A stretch of 14,964 bases of DNA from JBBRCX01 sp038204465 (GCA_038204465.1 JBBRCX010000108.1:1-14964); one strand, 5' to 3'. Shown: positions 7,244-13,761, counted from the first letter of the stretch. The notes: generated by a model not told the origin, from the letters alone. Translations and numbers: made by a program.

Positions 7244-7276
7244 CAATCGAAAATTGCCAATCTAAAATCGCAAATC
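7244..7276 (+). repeat. AT-rich 14-nt direct repeats between two cluster genes
   Basis: Two 14-nt units, CAATCGAAAATTGC (7244-7257) and CAATCTAAAATCGC (7258-7271), differ at two positions and are followed by a partial third unit AAATC. The run is strikingly AT-rich compared with its surroundings and fills the gap between the 496-aa and 204-aa protein genes. Sequences of this style occur dispersed in many PVC and related genomes. It replaces any obvious ribosome site before the GTG at 7281. Confidence 0.6.
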
Positions 7277-7280
7277 CCCC

Positions 7281-7895
7281 GTGGCGTTAATCGACAAAAT
7301 CTTCAATCGCAAAAAGACGCTCAGCGAGCTCGATCGGCAGGAGCTGCGCAAGGAGGAAATCCTGCTGACCAAACAGCGCGACAAGCTGTTCAAGCGCATC
7401 GAGCAGATCACCCTCGACAAGCAGAAGATCTTCCAGCAGGGAGCGGCGCAGAAGTCGCCCGAGCTGCGCAAGGCGCTGGCGCAGGACTTTGAGCTCAAGA
7501 CGCAGGAGCAGCTGATGGGCGCGCGCGAGCTCAATCTGCGCAGCAAGGAACTGCTCACGGTGAGCCGGCTGCGGATGGTGAAGGAGAATAATGAACGCGG
7601 CCGGGCGCTGGGGCGGCTGAACCTGACGGACAAGGACGTGGCGAAGATCAGCGGGTGGATCGAGGACGACAGCGTCACGCAGGACATGTACCTCGATCGA
7701 CTCAATTCGGTGCTGGAGATCGGGGCGCAGTCGGACAAGGATGCGCTGGCGAGCGCGGGGCTCACCAGCGCGGGGCAGGAACTGCTGAACATCTGGAACG
7801 AGATGGATCGCGGGGCGATGAAGGAGACGGAGGGCTTCGAGGAGGCGGACAAGGCCGTGCGCCATCGATCAGCATCGATGGAGAAGGGGGCTTAA
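7281..7895 (+). CDS. ESCRT-III-like coiled-coil protein, second of the cluster
   Basis: A 204-aa, mostly helical protein starting at a GTG with no good ribosome site; MALIDKIFNRKKTL is the natural N-terminus and resembles the membrane-inserting start of Snf7 proteins. A long charged hairpin covers about 14-108 with a turn near QGAAQKSPE (53-61). After it come short helices (LTDKDVAKISGWIEDD, 115-130) and an acidic part with GQELLNIWNEM (165-175). There are no Cys, no signal peptide and no TM helix. It lies 40 bp after the 496-aa protein gene, separated by an AT-rich repeat, and 3 bp before a mini membrane protein. Its length equals that of typical ESCRT-III subunits, and it differs from the other two coiled-coil proteins enough to be a distinct subunit. 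Family assignment is weaker than for its two neighbours. Confidence 0.7.
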   Translation: MALIDKIFNRKKTLSELDRQELRKEEILLTKQRDKLFKRIEQITLDKQKIFQQGAAQKSPELRKALAQDFELKTQEQLMGARELNLRSKELLTVSRLRMVKENNERGRALGRLNLTDKDVAKISGWIEDDSVTQDMYLDRLNSVLEIGAQSDKDALASAGLTSAGQELLNIWNEMDRGAMKETEGFEEADKAVRHRSASMEKGA

Positions 7896-7898
7896 AAA

Positions 7899-8039
7899 AT
7901 GTGGTTTTCGTGGGAACTGGTTTTGGGCGGGCTGGTCTTGTTCGCGATCGCGCTTGCCGCGGTCCTCGGCTTGTCCGACCGGCGAAAGCCCGAGGCGCGG
8001 GGCTTCCCGGTGGAGCTTAAGAAGTCGGGGCCGCGCTGA
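7899..8039 (+). CDS. 46-aa single-TM mini-protein
   Basis: Reads MWFSWELVLGGLVLFAIAL onward: a membrane helix at about 5-25, then a basic, Pro/Gly-containing tail (LSDRRKPEARGFPVELKK). AAGGGG at 7884-7889, inside the end of the previous gene, serves as ribosome site at nine bases. The gene starts 3 bp after the preceding stop and ends 3 bp before the next gene. The topology should be N-out, C-in. It may anchor or regulate the coiled-coil proteins on either side, but the function is unknown. It resembles the 5613-5753 product in size and design but not clearly in sequence. Confidence 0.65.
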   Translation: MWFSWELVLGGLVLFAIALAAVLGLSDRRKPEARGFPVELKKSGPR

Positions 8040-8042
8040 GCC

Positions 8043-8168
8043 ATGGAGAAAGCACGTCACCGGAACAACGCCGCGGAGTGGCTGATGTTCGCCGGGCTGT
8101 TTCCGCTCATAATCGCGCTGCGGTGGATGGACTGGATGAGGCGGGCGATCGCGCGGGGCCGGAGGTGA
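8043..8168 (+). CDS. 41-aa mini membrane protein
   Basis: Reads MEKARHRNNAAEWLMFAGLF, then PLIIALRWMDWMRRAIARGRR. A short hydrophobic helix (about 12-27) is followed by an amphipathic, strongly basic C-terminus that could lie on the membrane surface. It starts 3 bp after the previous stop without its own clear ribosome site, suggesting coupled translation. Its last codons contain the GGAGG that serves the next gene. The charge pattern could bind acidic lipids. The evidence is position and composition only, so it is less certain than its neighbours. Confidence 0.5.
   Translation: MEKARHRNNAAEWLMFAGLFPLIIALRWMDWMRRAIARGRR
8161..8165 (+). promoter_or_regulatory. RBS inside the previous gene's end, sets the 8173 start
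   Basis: GGAGG lies seven bases before the ATG at 8173 and within the final codons of the 41-aa gene. This favours the ATG at 8173 over the in-frame GTG at 8170. Confidence 0.6.
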
Positions 8169-8172
8169 GGTG

Positions 8173-8511
8173 ATGGGAGAACGCGTGAGCATCCGGCCGG
8201 AAGCCGCGGAGGCGAGCGAAGGCGGGCCGGTGCCGCTCGACTACGGCAAGAAGGACACGGTGGGAGATTGGTCGCGGCGGATCGACGCGTGGCTGCGGGA
8301 GCATTTTGAAGGGCTGATGCAGTCGATCGGGGCGCTGATCGAGCGGTGCGGCGGCCGGCGGCGATTCGGATTTGCGGCCGGCCTCGGAATCCTCGGGGGC
8401 GGCCTTGGGCTGTGCATTTCAGGCGAGTTCTGTCTCGGGCCCACGCTGATGACGGTCGGCGCTTTCGTGCTGGGTTTGTACCTGCCGCTGCCGAAGAAGG
8501 ACGAGAAGTAG
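8173..8511 (+). CDS. 112-aa two-TM membrane protein of the cluster
   Basis: Residues 1-62 are a soluble, amphipathic N-terminal region including DWSRRIDAWLREHFEGLMQS, a likely helix. Two membrane segments at about 65-83 (FGFAAGLGILGGGLGLCIS) and 88-106 (LGPTLMTVGAFVLGLYL) are separated by a short loop with Cys87. The end is PKKDEK. The Gly-rich first helix suggests close helix packing or oligomerisation. Both termini are probably cytoplasmic. It lies between the mini-protein genes and the 202-aa coiled-coil gene, with 23 bp to the latter. No family is recognised. The exposed N-terminal helix could be a docking site for the coiled-coil proteins (inference from context). Confidence 0.75.
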   Translation: MGERVSIRPEAAEASEGGPVPLDYGKKDTVGDWSRRIDAWLREHFEGLMQSIGALIERCGGRRRFGFAAGLGILGGGLGLCISGEFCLGPTLMTVGAFVLGLYLPLPKKDEK

Positions 8512-8534
8512 AGAACCTTGTTTCGAGGTCGCTG

Positions 8535-9143
8535 ATGGGATTGTTCAAGAGCAAGGACGAGCGGCGGATCGAGCGGGAGATGAAGATCCGCGGCGGGATG
8601 CGCTCGATCGAAAAATCGATCCGCCAGCAGGAGAAGTTTTCTGAGGACTTCATCAGGAACGCGCAGCATGCGCGGAAGATCGGCGACGAGGGGCAGTACC
8701 AGTTCATCCGCAGCGCGCTGAAGAAGACGGCGGCGGTGAAGAAGATGCTGGAGCGGCAATTGCTGGCCATCAGGAACGCGATGCTGATCCAGCAGCAGGC
8801 GCAGGCGAGCCAGCAATTCGCGGAGTCGATGAGCCTGATGGCGCGGGAGATCGGGCGCGTCTTTGGCGAGATGGATCTGACGCAGACGCAGGCGCAGTGG
8901 GAGAAGGCGGTGGCGCAGGCGGGGAGCATGGAGGAGCGGATGGAGGTTTTCCTGGATTCCATGGAGCAGTCGGCCATTTCCGGCGGGGTGACGACGGCGC
9001 GCGAAGAGCTGGTGACGGACGAGGAGATCGACCGGATGATCTCGGCGGACGTGCTGGCGGCGGAAAAGCAGGAACTGGGGAAGCTCGATCAGCTGGAGAG
9101 CGAGATCGCGAAGGAGCTGGGGGCGACGAAGCAGAAGGATTGA
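8535..9143 (+). CDS. CHMP-like (ESCRT-III/Snf7-type) coiled-coil protein
   Basis: A 202-aa protein. The N-terminus MGLFKSKDERRIEREMKIRG is hydrophobic then very basic, like the membrane-binding start of CHMP proteins. Helix 1 (about 20-46) turns at KIGDEGQ (49-54) into a long helix 2 (about 55-110), where GDEGQYQFIRSALKKTAAVK parallels the CHMP pattern GNxExARIxAxxAIRxK, and AESMSLMAREIGRVFGEMD parallels the CHMP stretch with its spaced Met residues. A further helix (SMEERMEVFLDSMEQ, 131-145) corresponds in position to CHMP helix 4. The last 45 residues are acidic and end in LDQLESEIAKELGA, which is reminiscent of an MIT-interacting motif. GAGGT at 8525-8529 supports the start. PspA/Vipp1 would be longer and lacks this C-terminal arrangement. 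Expected role: membrane-bound polymer. The assignment is by pattern, not by search. Confidence 0.8.
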   Translation: MGLFKSKDERRIEREMKIRGGMRSIEKSIRQQEKFSEDFIRNAQHARKIGDEGQYQFIRSALKKTAAVKKMLERQLLAIRNAMLIQQQAQASQQFAESMSLMAREIGRVFGEMDLTQTQAQWEKAVAQAGSMEERMEVFLDSMEQSAISGGVTTAREELVTDEEIDRMISADVLAAEKQELGKLDQLESEIAKELGATKQKD

Positions 9144-9195
9144 GGGCGCATTTCTGGATAGCCATTCCGAGAGTTTGCATGTGCCGGGCGGTCAA

Positions 9196-9214
9196 CACGG
9201 GCGGGACGCCCGTG
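9196..9214. repeat. REP-like palindrome before tsaB
   Basis: CACGGGCG, a GGA loop and CGCCCGTG make an eight-bp perfect stem, embedded in a longer flanking context (GTCAACACGGGCGGGACGCC, then CGTGCTACGG) typical of dispersed intergenic repeats in planctomycetes and verrucomicrobia. It lies between the coiled-coil gene and tsaB. A hairpin here could attenuate read-through or mark the 3' end of the cluster transcript. Confidence 0.6.
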
Positions 9215-9234
9215 CTACGGAACATTCGGGTGGG

Positions 9235-9927
9235 ATGCGCGCGCTTGCAATCGAGACTTCGGGGCGGGTTGGCTCTGTTGCTGTTGTTGAAGCGGGGCGC
9301 GTGCTGGAGGAAGCGGAGTTTGCGCACGGGCTGAAGCACGCGGCGGGGATTGTTCCGATTATCGATCAGCTGCTGAGGGCGCGCGGCTGGAGGCCCTGCG
9401 ACCTGGGGGCGCTGTATGTGTCGGTGGGGCCGGGGTCGTTCACGGGTTTGCGGATCGGCATCACGCTTTGCAAGACACTGGCTTTCGCGACGGGAGCGAA
9501 GATCGTGGCGGTTCCAACGATCGAGGTGCTGGCGCGCAATGCGCCGGCGGAGGCGCGGCGGGTGATCGTCGTGCTGGACGCGAAGCGGGAGCAGATCTTC
9601 ACGGCGCAGCTGGCGCGGTTGGATGAGACGGGCGGATGGAGCGTGGGGGAGGCGGCGCACCTCGATTCGCTGACGGCGATGCTGGCGCGCAGCCCGCGGC
9701 CGGTGCATCTCCTGGGGGAAGGGATTCCTTACCACCATCAGTTTATTCCAGCAGATGATCCTGGCGTGGTCGTCACTCCGGAAGCGCTGTGGCGGGCGCG
9801 GGCTTCGGTGGTGGCTGAGTTGGGGGAGGCAATGCTGGCGCGGGGGGGAACGACGGACCCTTTTCTGCTTGCGCCGCTCTACATCAGGCGGCCTGAGGCG
9901 GAAGAGAAGTTTGAAGCGCGGCACTGA
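9235..9927 (+). CDS. tsaB: tRNA threonylcarbamoyladenosine biosynthesis protein TsaB
   Basis: About 230 aa, the usual length. TsaB is the non-catalytic partner of TsaD and TsaE in forming t6A37 on ANN-decoding tRNAs, in the cytoplasm. Seen: N-terminal ALAIETSGR (ASKHA strand with phosphate loop remnant), HAAGIVPIIDQLL helix, and the hallmark SVGPGSFTGLRIG (63-75), followed by TLAFATGAKIVAVPTIEVLA. The start is taken at the ATG at 9235, because the upstream frame to 9175 reads through the palindromic repeat and the fold starts exactly here; the ribosome site is weak (GGGTGGG). It follows the coiled-coil cluster on the same strand but is probably functionally unrelated. It converges with the minus-strand gene 54 bp further on; that short gap shows no hairpin. 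Confidence 0.93.
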   Translation: MRALAIETSGRVGSVAVVEAGRVLEEAEFAHGLKHAAGIVPIIDQLLRARGWRPCDLGALYVSVGPGSFTGLRIGITLCKTLAFATGAKIVAVPTIEVLARNAPAEARRVIVVLDAKREQIFTAQLARLDETGGWSVGEAAHLDSLTAMLARSPRPVHLLGEGIPYHHQFIPADDPGVVVTPEALWRARASVVAELGEAMLARGGTTDPFLLAPLYIRRPEAEEKFEARH

Positions 9928-9981
9928 CTCTTGACGACTTTCTCTCTCTTCGCATGAAGCAGGTGCGCGGTGATGGGGGGC

Positions 9982-10815
9982 TCACATTCGAGTCATCCAG
10001 GCGACGGAGATGAGGCAGCCGATCGCGCCCAGGACAATGCCGGCGATGGCCATTCCTTTTCCGCCGCCTTCGCCACCGCTCTTGCTGACCTGGTTGTAGC
10101 CGATGATTCCGAAGATCACGGCGAGGATAGGGGGGATGACGGCGCAGAAGGCGGGGAGTCCGATGATGCCCAGGACGAGCGAAGCGACGCAGAAGCCGTT
10201 GCTGGTTCCGGCGGCTTCGAGCGTGGTGCCTTCCATGGTGAAAGGCATGCCGCAGCCCTTGCAGTTATTGGCGGTGATCGGGCTGACGCCCGCGCAGCGG
10301 GGGCAGCGGATGTATTGCTTGCCGTCATCGTTACGGACGATTCCCGGCGCCCGCTCGCCGGCCGCGGCGTAGGCATGCACGGGATGCGGGTCCTGCTTGA
10401 TGATCTGGCGGGTCTTGGGATCGATGAGCCGGCCGTAGCGATCGAGGATGGGGATGGTGATGTTGTTGCCGCAGGTGGGGCATTGACCATCCTGGGCGGC
10501 CATCGATTCGGTTGCTTCGAGGCGCGAGGAGCAGTAGCCGCAATTGAAGCCGTAGCGTTTCCCGCCGCGCGTGGGCGGCTGGCTGATGGAGGGGGGACGC
10601 GTCGGCTTGAACGTCGGGGAGGCAGAGGTGGACGAGGGAATGCCGGCGGCGGAAGCGGGAGCGCCGGCGGAGGCGAAGGCGCTTTGCGGTTCGCGCGGGG
10701 CGGCGGCGGGGACGCGCAGGGTGGTGAGGCAGGTCGGACAACGGACCAACTGCCCCGCCTGGGCGTCCTCGACGGTGAGGGAAGTGCGGCAAACGTGACA
10801 GCGGAAACCTAGCAT
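9982..10815 (-). CDS. Triple zinc-ribbon protein with DUF4190-like TM hairpin
   Basis: A 277-aa protein. Three CxxC...CxxC zinc ribbons lie at C6/C9 with C26/C29 (MJ0042-like opening MLGFRCHVCRTSLTV), C92/C95 with C112/C115, and C171/C174 with C185/C188. An Ala/Pro/Ser-rich linker separates the first two. The C-terminus (about 207-273) has the DUF4190 pattern: ASLVLGIIGLP, PPILAVIFGIIGY, then GKGMAIAGIVLGAIGCLIS, giving two membrane segments with a Gly-rich cytoplasmic loop. The zinc ribbons should be cytoplasmic. AGGA just upstream of the ATG at 10815 supports the start. The gene stands alone, divergent from ffh. DUF4190 proteins are common in planctomycetes and lack a defined function; the ribbons may bind protein or nucleic acid. 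Confidence 0.85.
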   Translation of the reverse strand: MLGFRCHVCRTSLTVEDAQAGQLVRCPTCLTTLRVPAAAPREPQSAFASAGAPASAAGIPSSTSASPTFKPTRPPSISQPPTRGGKRYGFNCGYCSSRLEATESMAAQDGQCPTCGNNITIPILDRYGRLIDPKTRQIIKQDPHPVHAYAAAGERAPGIVRNDDGKQYIRCPRCAGVSPITANNCKGCGMPFTMEGTTLEAAGTSNGFCVASLVLGIIGLPAFCAVIPPILAVIFGIIGYNQVSKSGGEGGGKGMAIAGIVLGAIGCLISVAWMTRM

Positions 10816-10832
10816 ATTTCCTGGTTGCTTTA

Positions 10833-10861
10833 AGGTTATTCAAGTTGGCGGGGATTCTCAA
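10833..10861 (-). promoter_or_regulatory. Candidate promoter of the zinc-ribbon/DUF4190 gene
   Basis: Read on the minus strand, TTGAGA (10856-10861, five of six -35 positions) and TAACCT (10833-10838, weak -10) are separated by exactly 17 bp, within a locally AT-rich stretch. It would give a leader of only about ten bases. Confidence 0.25.
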
Positions 10862-11005
10862 TCTGAATCTGTTCGAGAGATTTGTTGCGCGCTTGGGACG
10901 GCGCGCGATTTGGATTACGGGCGGCGGCGCCTGGGTCAGGGAATGAGGGTCGAGATTTGGGGCGGCGTTGCTTCGGGGTTGGTTTTATACGTTCGGGTTG
11001 CTGAC

Positions 11006-11024
11006 GCGGGGGCGGGGCCCCCGC
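11006..11024. other. GC palindrome in the ffh upstream region
   Basis: GCGGGGG (11006-11012), loop CGGGG, CCCCCGC (11018-11024): a seven-bp perfect stem. The 367-bp gap 10816-11182 contains no credible gene and no recognisable SRP RNA. Apart from this palindrome and a lone TTATAC (10985-10990), I see nothing in it. The palindrome could be another dispersed repeat or a leader structure of ffh. It has no T tract. Confidence 0.4.
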
Positions 11025-11182
11025 ACCCCGGGATCAGGCAACGCGTTCTCGCACGGCATTATGGCAATCGCGAGCGGGAGCGGCGTGCGCGCGGCGCGCG
11101 TGTTTCGCACTCGGGGTTGGGGTCCTAAAATGCAGCACGCGGGGGTAAGCGGTTTGTCGCAGAAAAGAAGCTGAGAGTTTCA

Positions 11183-12652
11183 ATGCTCGAAAACCTTACC
11201 GACAAGTTCAGCGGCGTCTTCCGGAGCCTATCGGGGCGCGGGCGCATCAGCGAGGAGAACATCCGCGAGGCGATGCGCGAGGTGCGGACGGCGCTGCTGG
11301 AGGCGGACGTCAACTTCAAGGTGGTGAAGGACTTCACCGATCGGGTGGTGGAGAAGGCGGTGGGGCAGGAGGTGATCCGCAGCCTCCAGCCCGGGCAGCT
11401 GATGGTGAAGATCGTGTACGACGAATTGGTCGAGCTGATGGGGCCCGTCGACACGCGGATCCTGTTCGTGCAGCCGCCGCCGACGGTGATCATGATGTGC
11501 GGGCTGCAGGGTTCGGGCAAGACGACGACGTGCGGCAAGCTGGCGAAGTTCCTGGTTTCCAAGGGTCATCAGCCGATGCTGGCGGCGGCGGACCTGCAGC
11601 GCCCGGCGGCGGTGGAGCAGCTGCGCGTGCTGGGCGAGCAGGTGGGGGTGCCGGTCTACCAGGATGATTCGAAGATCGCGTCGCATGGGGAGGTGGCGAA
11701 AGGGGCGGCGGTCGCGGTGTGCCGGGCGGCGGTGCAGCAGGCGAAGACGAGCGGGCGCGACGTGGTGATCCTCGACACCGCGGGGCGGCTGCATATCGAT
11801 GACGATCTGATGAGCGAGCTGCGCGAGGTGAACGCGCAGTTGAACCCGCACCAGATCTTCCTGGTGCTGGATTCGATGAGCGGGCAGGACGCGGTGAACA
11901 GCGCGAAAGCGTTCAACGAGCAGCTGGAGATCGACGGGCTGATCCTAACGAAGTTTGACTCCGATACGCGGGGCGGCGCGCTGCTGTCGGCGAAGCTGGT
12001 TACCGGGAAGCCGGTGAAGTTTCTGGGGGTGGGGGAGAAGCTGGAGGCGCTGGAGGAATTTCGCCCGGAGGGGATGGCGCAGCGGATCCTGGGGATGGGC
12101 GACATCGTCGGGCTGGTCAGCGAGGCGATGACCAAGTTCGACCAGGAGGAGACGGCCCGGCTGCAGGCCAAGATGGAGAAGGGCGAGTTCACGCTGGACG
12201 ACTTCATGTCGCAGATGGGGCAGGTGAAGAAGCTGGGCCCGATGGGGAAGGTGATGGGGATGATCCCGGGAATGAGCGACCTGACGAAGCAGGCCGGCAT
12301 GAATGAGGGTGACGTTGAAGGCCAGATGGGGCGAATGCGCGCCATCTACGACTCGATGAGCAGGAAGGAGCGGGGGAAGCCGGACCTGCTGGACGGCCCG
12401 CGTCGGCGGCGGATCGCGCGCGGGGCGGGCGTGGAGCTGAACGAGGTCGGGCAGTTCATGAAGCAATTCGAGATGAGCCGGGACATGATGCGCGCGGTCG
12501 GAGGCATGGGCGTGATGGGGAAGCTGAAGCTGATGAAGTCGCTGATGTCGGGGAACCTCGCGGGGCTGGGGGCGCCGGGCGGGCCGATGATCAAGACGAA
12601 GAAGAGTGGGTTCATGGAGAAGAAGGACCGGAATAAGAAGAAGCGAAGGTGA
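11183..12652 (+). CDS. ffh: Signal recognition particle protein Ffh (SRP54)
   Basis: A 489-aa SRP GTPase that binds 4.5S/6S RNA and delivers signal-sequence-bearing ribosomes to FtsY at the membrane. The N domain (1-90) has MLENLTDKFSGVFRSL and ALLEADVNFKVV. The G domain has P-loop GLQGSGKTTT (107-116), ADLQRPAA (the DxxRPAA insertion motif), DTAGR (198-202), SMSGQDAVNSAKAF, TKFDSD (256-261) and GVGEKLEAL. The Met-rich M domain (from about 325) has GEFTLDDFMSQMGQVKKLGP and MGKVMGMIPGM; the RNA-binding helix normally reads SxxRxxRIAxGSG, here PRRRRIARGAGVE. The tail has a long Met/Gly section and basic KKKRR end. ffh usually precedes rpsP/rimM/trmD; here it is followed by accessory genes instead. 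Confidence 0.97.
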   Translation: MLENLTDKFSGVFRSLSGRGRISEENIREAMREVRTALLEADVNFKVVKDFTDRVVEKAVGQEVIRSLQPGQLMVKIVYDELVELMGPVDTRILFVQPPPTVIMMCGLQGSGKTTTCGKLAKFLVSKGHQPMLAAADLQRPAAVEQLRVLGEQVGVPVYQDDSKIASHGEVAKGAAVAVCRAAVQQAKTSGRDVVILDTAGRLHIDDDLMSELREVNAQLNPHQIFLVLDSMSGQDAVNSAKAFNEQLEIDGLILTKFDSDTRGGALLSAKLVTGKPVKFLGVGEKLEALEEFRPEGMAQRILGMGDIVGLVSEAMTKFDQEETARLQAKMEKGEFTLDDFMSQMGQVKKLGPMGKVMGMIPGMSDLTKQAGMNEGDVEGQMGRMRAIYDSMSRKERGKPDLLDGPRRRRIARGAGVELNEVGQFMKQFEMSRDMMRAVGGMGVMGKLKLMKSLMSGNLAGLGAPGGPMIKTKKSGFMEKKDRNKKKRR

Positions 12653-12723
12653 CGCTGCAAGTGGCGGTGGAATCCGGGAACCGTTTGAGGCTAATCCTCA
12701 GGCGCACACGTGGAGAGAGGACG

Positions 12724-12876
12724 ATGAAGAGGAGGATGAATCGCAAGACGTCTGATGCGCTGAGAATCCTGGACCGCCGATTCTTCCGCACAACCAAGCA
12801 ACGCCAGGAATTGGCGCTCGCGCGAGGAGAGGCTGAGATTGCGCGGCAGATCACGGCGCGACGAGAGCACGCTTGA
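12724..12876 (+). pseudogene. XRE-antitoxin-like N-terminal fragment
   Basis: A 50-aa frame starting at ATG 12724 with GGAG eight bases upstream. The sequence (RKTSDALRILDRRFF, then AEIARQITARREHA) matches the N-terminal helices of HigA/XRE-type antitoxins that normally continue as xxLRxxAGLTQxxLAxxxG. Here it stops (TGA 12874-12876) just where the helix-turn-helix should begin, and the following bases do not encode the missing part in any frame. So it looks like a truncated remnant, next to a decayed gene copy. It could also be a genuine short protein; no toxin gene is adjacent. Confidence 0.5.
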
Positions 12877-12927
12877 AGCACAGCCCGCCCGCCACCGCCA
12901 GTGTGAGGAAGCCTCCGCGGTGGTGCC

Positions 12928-13045
12928 AGCGACGGCTACGACCTCCGCGCCACACTCGATCGTTTCCCGGAGTGCGGGACCGCGGTGACATCTGCACCCG
13001 TGCCATGAAAACGCAGACTCGTCACCCTCGCCGCTGTCGCACGAT
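12928..13045 (+). pseudogene. Decayed copy of the tandem zinc-ribbon family
   Basis: A stretch ending at TGA 13006-13008 encodes DGYDLRATLDRFPECGTAV, a mutated form of the family's C-terminal ribbon: the first Cys pair is lost and a third Cys became Phe. It is followed by ATGAAAACGCAGACTC, which mirrors the ATGAAACGCAAGCTC that opens the intact downstream paralogues, including the same stop-start junction. Both sides then lose similarity. So a junction between two former family members survives here. No other gene is visible in 12877-13113. Confidence 0.6.
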
Positions 13046-13113
13046 GCGACGATCGAGCGGTCATGTAAATGCAGGACTTGTTGGGGGCGAGCTGACCCGA
13101 GGTCGAGGTCACC

Positions 13114-13761
13114 ATGGAGCAAAGAGTCGAAGAACGGGTAATACCCGGGCGAGCGCCTGAGGCGCCACTTCCATTCGGACAGCGACTACTTAAACCGGCG
13201 CATTGGCTTTCGCTTGTGTTATGCCTGTCGGCGATCGCAGCGTGGGGCAGGAGCCGGAGCGTCGCTGACAGCTGGAATTGGGGACGACCCGGCGACTCGC
13301 ACAACATGCTCTATTCCGTCGCTGGCCGACTCGGGTTTGTCCGAAAGGCAATCACGGCCAGGCGGCCGTCAGGCGCGCCGCTGACGCGGGACGACTACAC
13401 CTTCTACCACGTGTTTGACCCTCAGCCTTTCCACTGGCCTTACTATAGTCAGGACTCACAGCTGTTTCTCAGGATACACCGCCGCGAGAAAAGCGTTCTT
13501 GGCTTCGGGCATGCCCGGCGGGTCGCGACGACCTTGGACGGCGACACCACTGTGGAGGTGAGCTACGAAGTTCCGTATTGGCTTCCGCTCACCGCGTTTG
13601 CGATCCTTTCGGCCACTGCGTTTGCGGCCCTGCGGGCGCGAGCCCGACGGCGAATGCGGCGGCGCAGAGGCCTTTGCCTGGGCTGCGGCTACGACCTTCG
13701 CGCTTCGCCCGACCGCTGCCCCGAATGCGGAATCGTGGTCAAGGCTGCACCGCCGGTATGA
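13114..13761 (+). CDS. Two-TM protein with C-terminal zinc ribbon, copy 1
   Basis: A 215-aa member of a planctomycete-type family. A polar N-terminal tail comes first, then TM1 about 30-45 (HWLSLVLCLSAIAAWG), a roughly 105-residue non-cytoplasmic domain rich in Tyr/Trp/Phe, TM2 about 154-172 (PYWLPLTAFAILSATAFAAL), a strongly basic stretch (RARARRRMRRRRG) and a zinc ribbon C188/C191 with C202/C205 (CLGCGYDLRASPDRCPECG). GAGGT at 13105-13109 precedes the ATG. Its stop overlaps the next start as ATGA. Compared with the two following copies it has a longer N-terminal extension and a different central domain. The ribbon and basic segment should be cytoplasmic. Function is unknown. Confidence 0.8.
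   Translation: MEQRVEERVIPGRAPEAPLPFGQRLLKPAHWLSLVLCLSAIAAWGRSRSVADSWNWGRPGDSHNMLYSVAGRLGFVRKAITARRPSGAPLTRDDYTFYHVFDPQPFHWPYYSQDSQLFLRIHRREKSVLGFGHARRVATTLDGDTTVEVSYEVPYWLPLTAFAILSATAFAALRARARRRMRRRRGLCLGCGYDLRASPDRCPECGIVVKAAPPV

Noticed and set aside
8535..9143. Ordinary PspA/Vipp1 for the 202-aa protein
   Set aside because: Length and the C-terminal arrangement fit CHMP-type proteins better, and the usual PspA N-terminus (MGIFSRxxDIxxANxN) is missing. Not fully excluded without a profile search.
9175..9234. Upstream start for tsaB
   Set aside because: It would translate the palindromic repeat (HGRDARAT-type peptide) and place 20 extra residues before the universal ALAIETS start.
10910..11128. 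A 72-codon plus-strand frame upstream of ffh
   Set aside because: Arg/Gly-rich, passes through the GC palindrome, lacks a ribosome site and any recognisable pattern.
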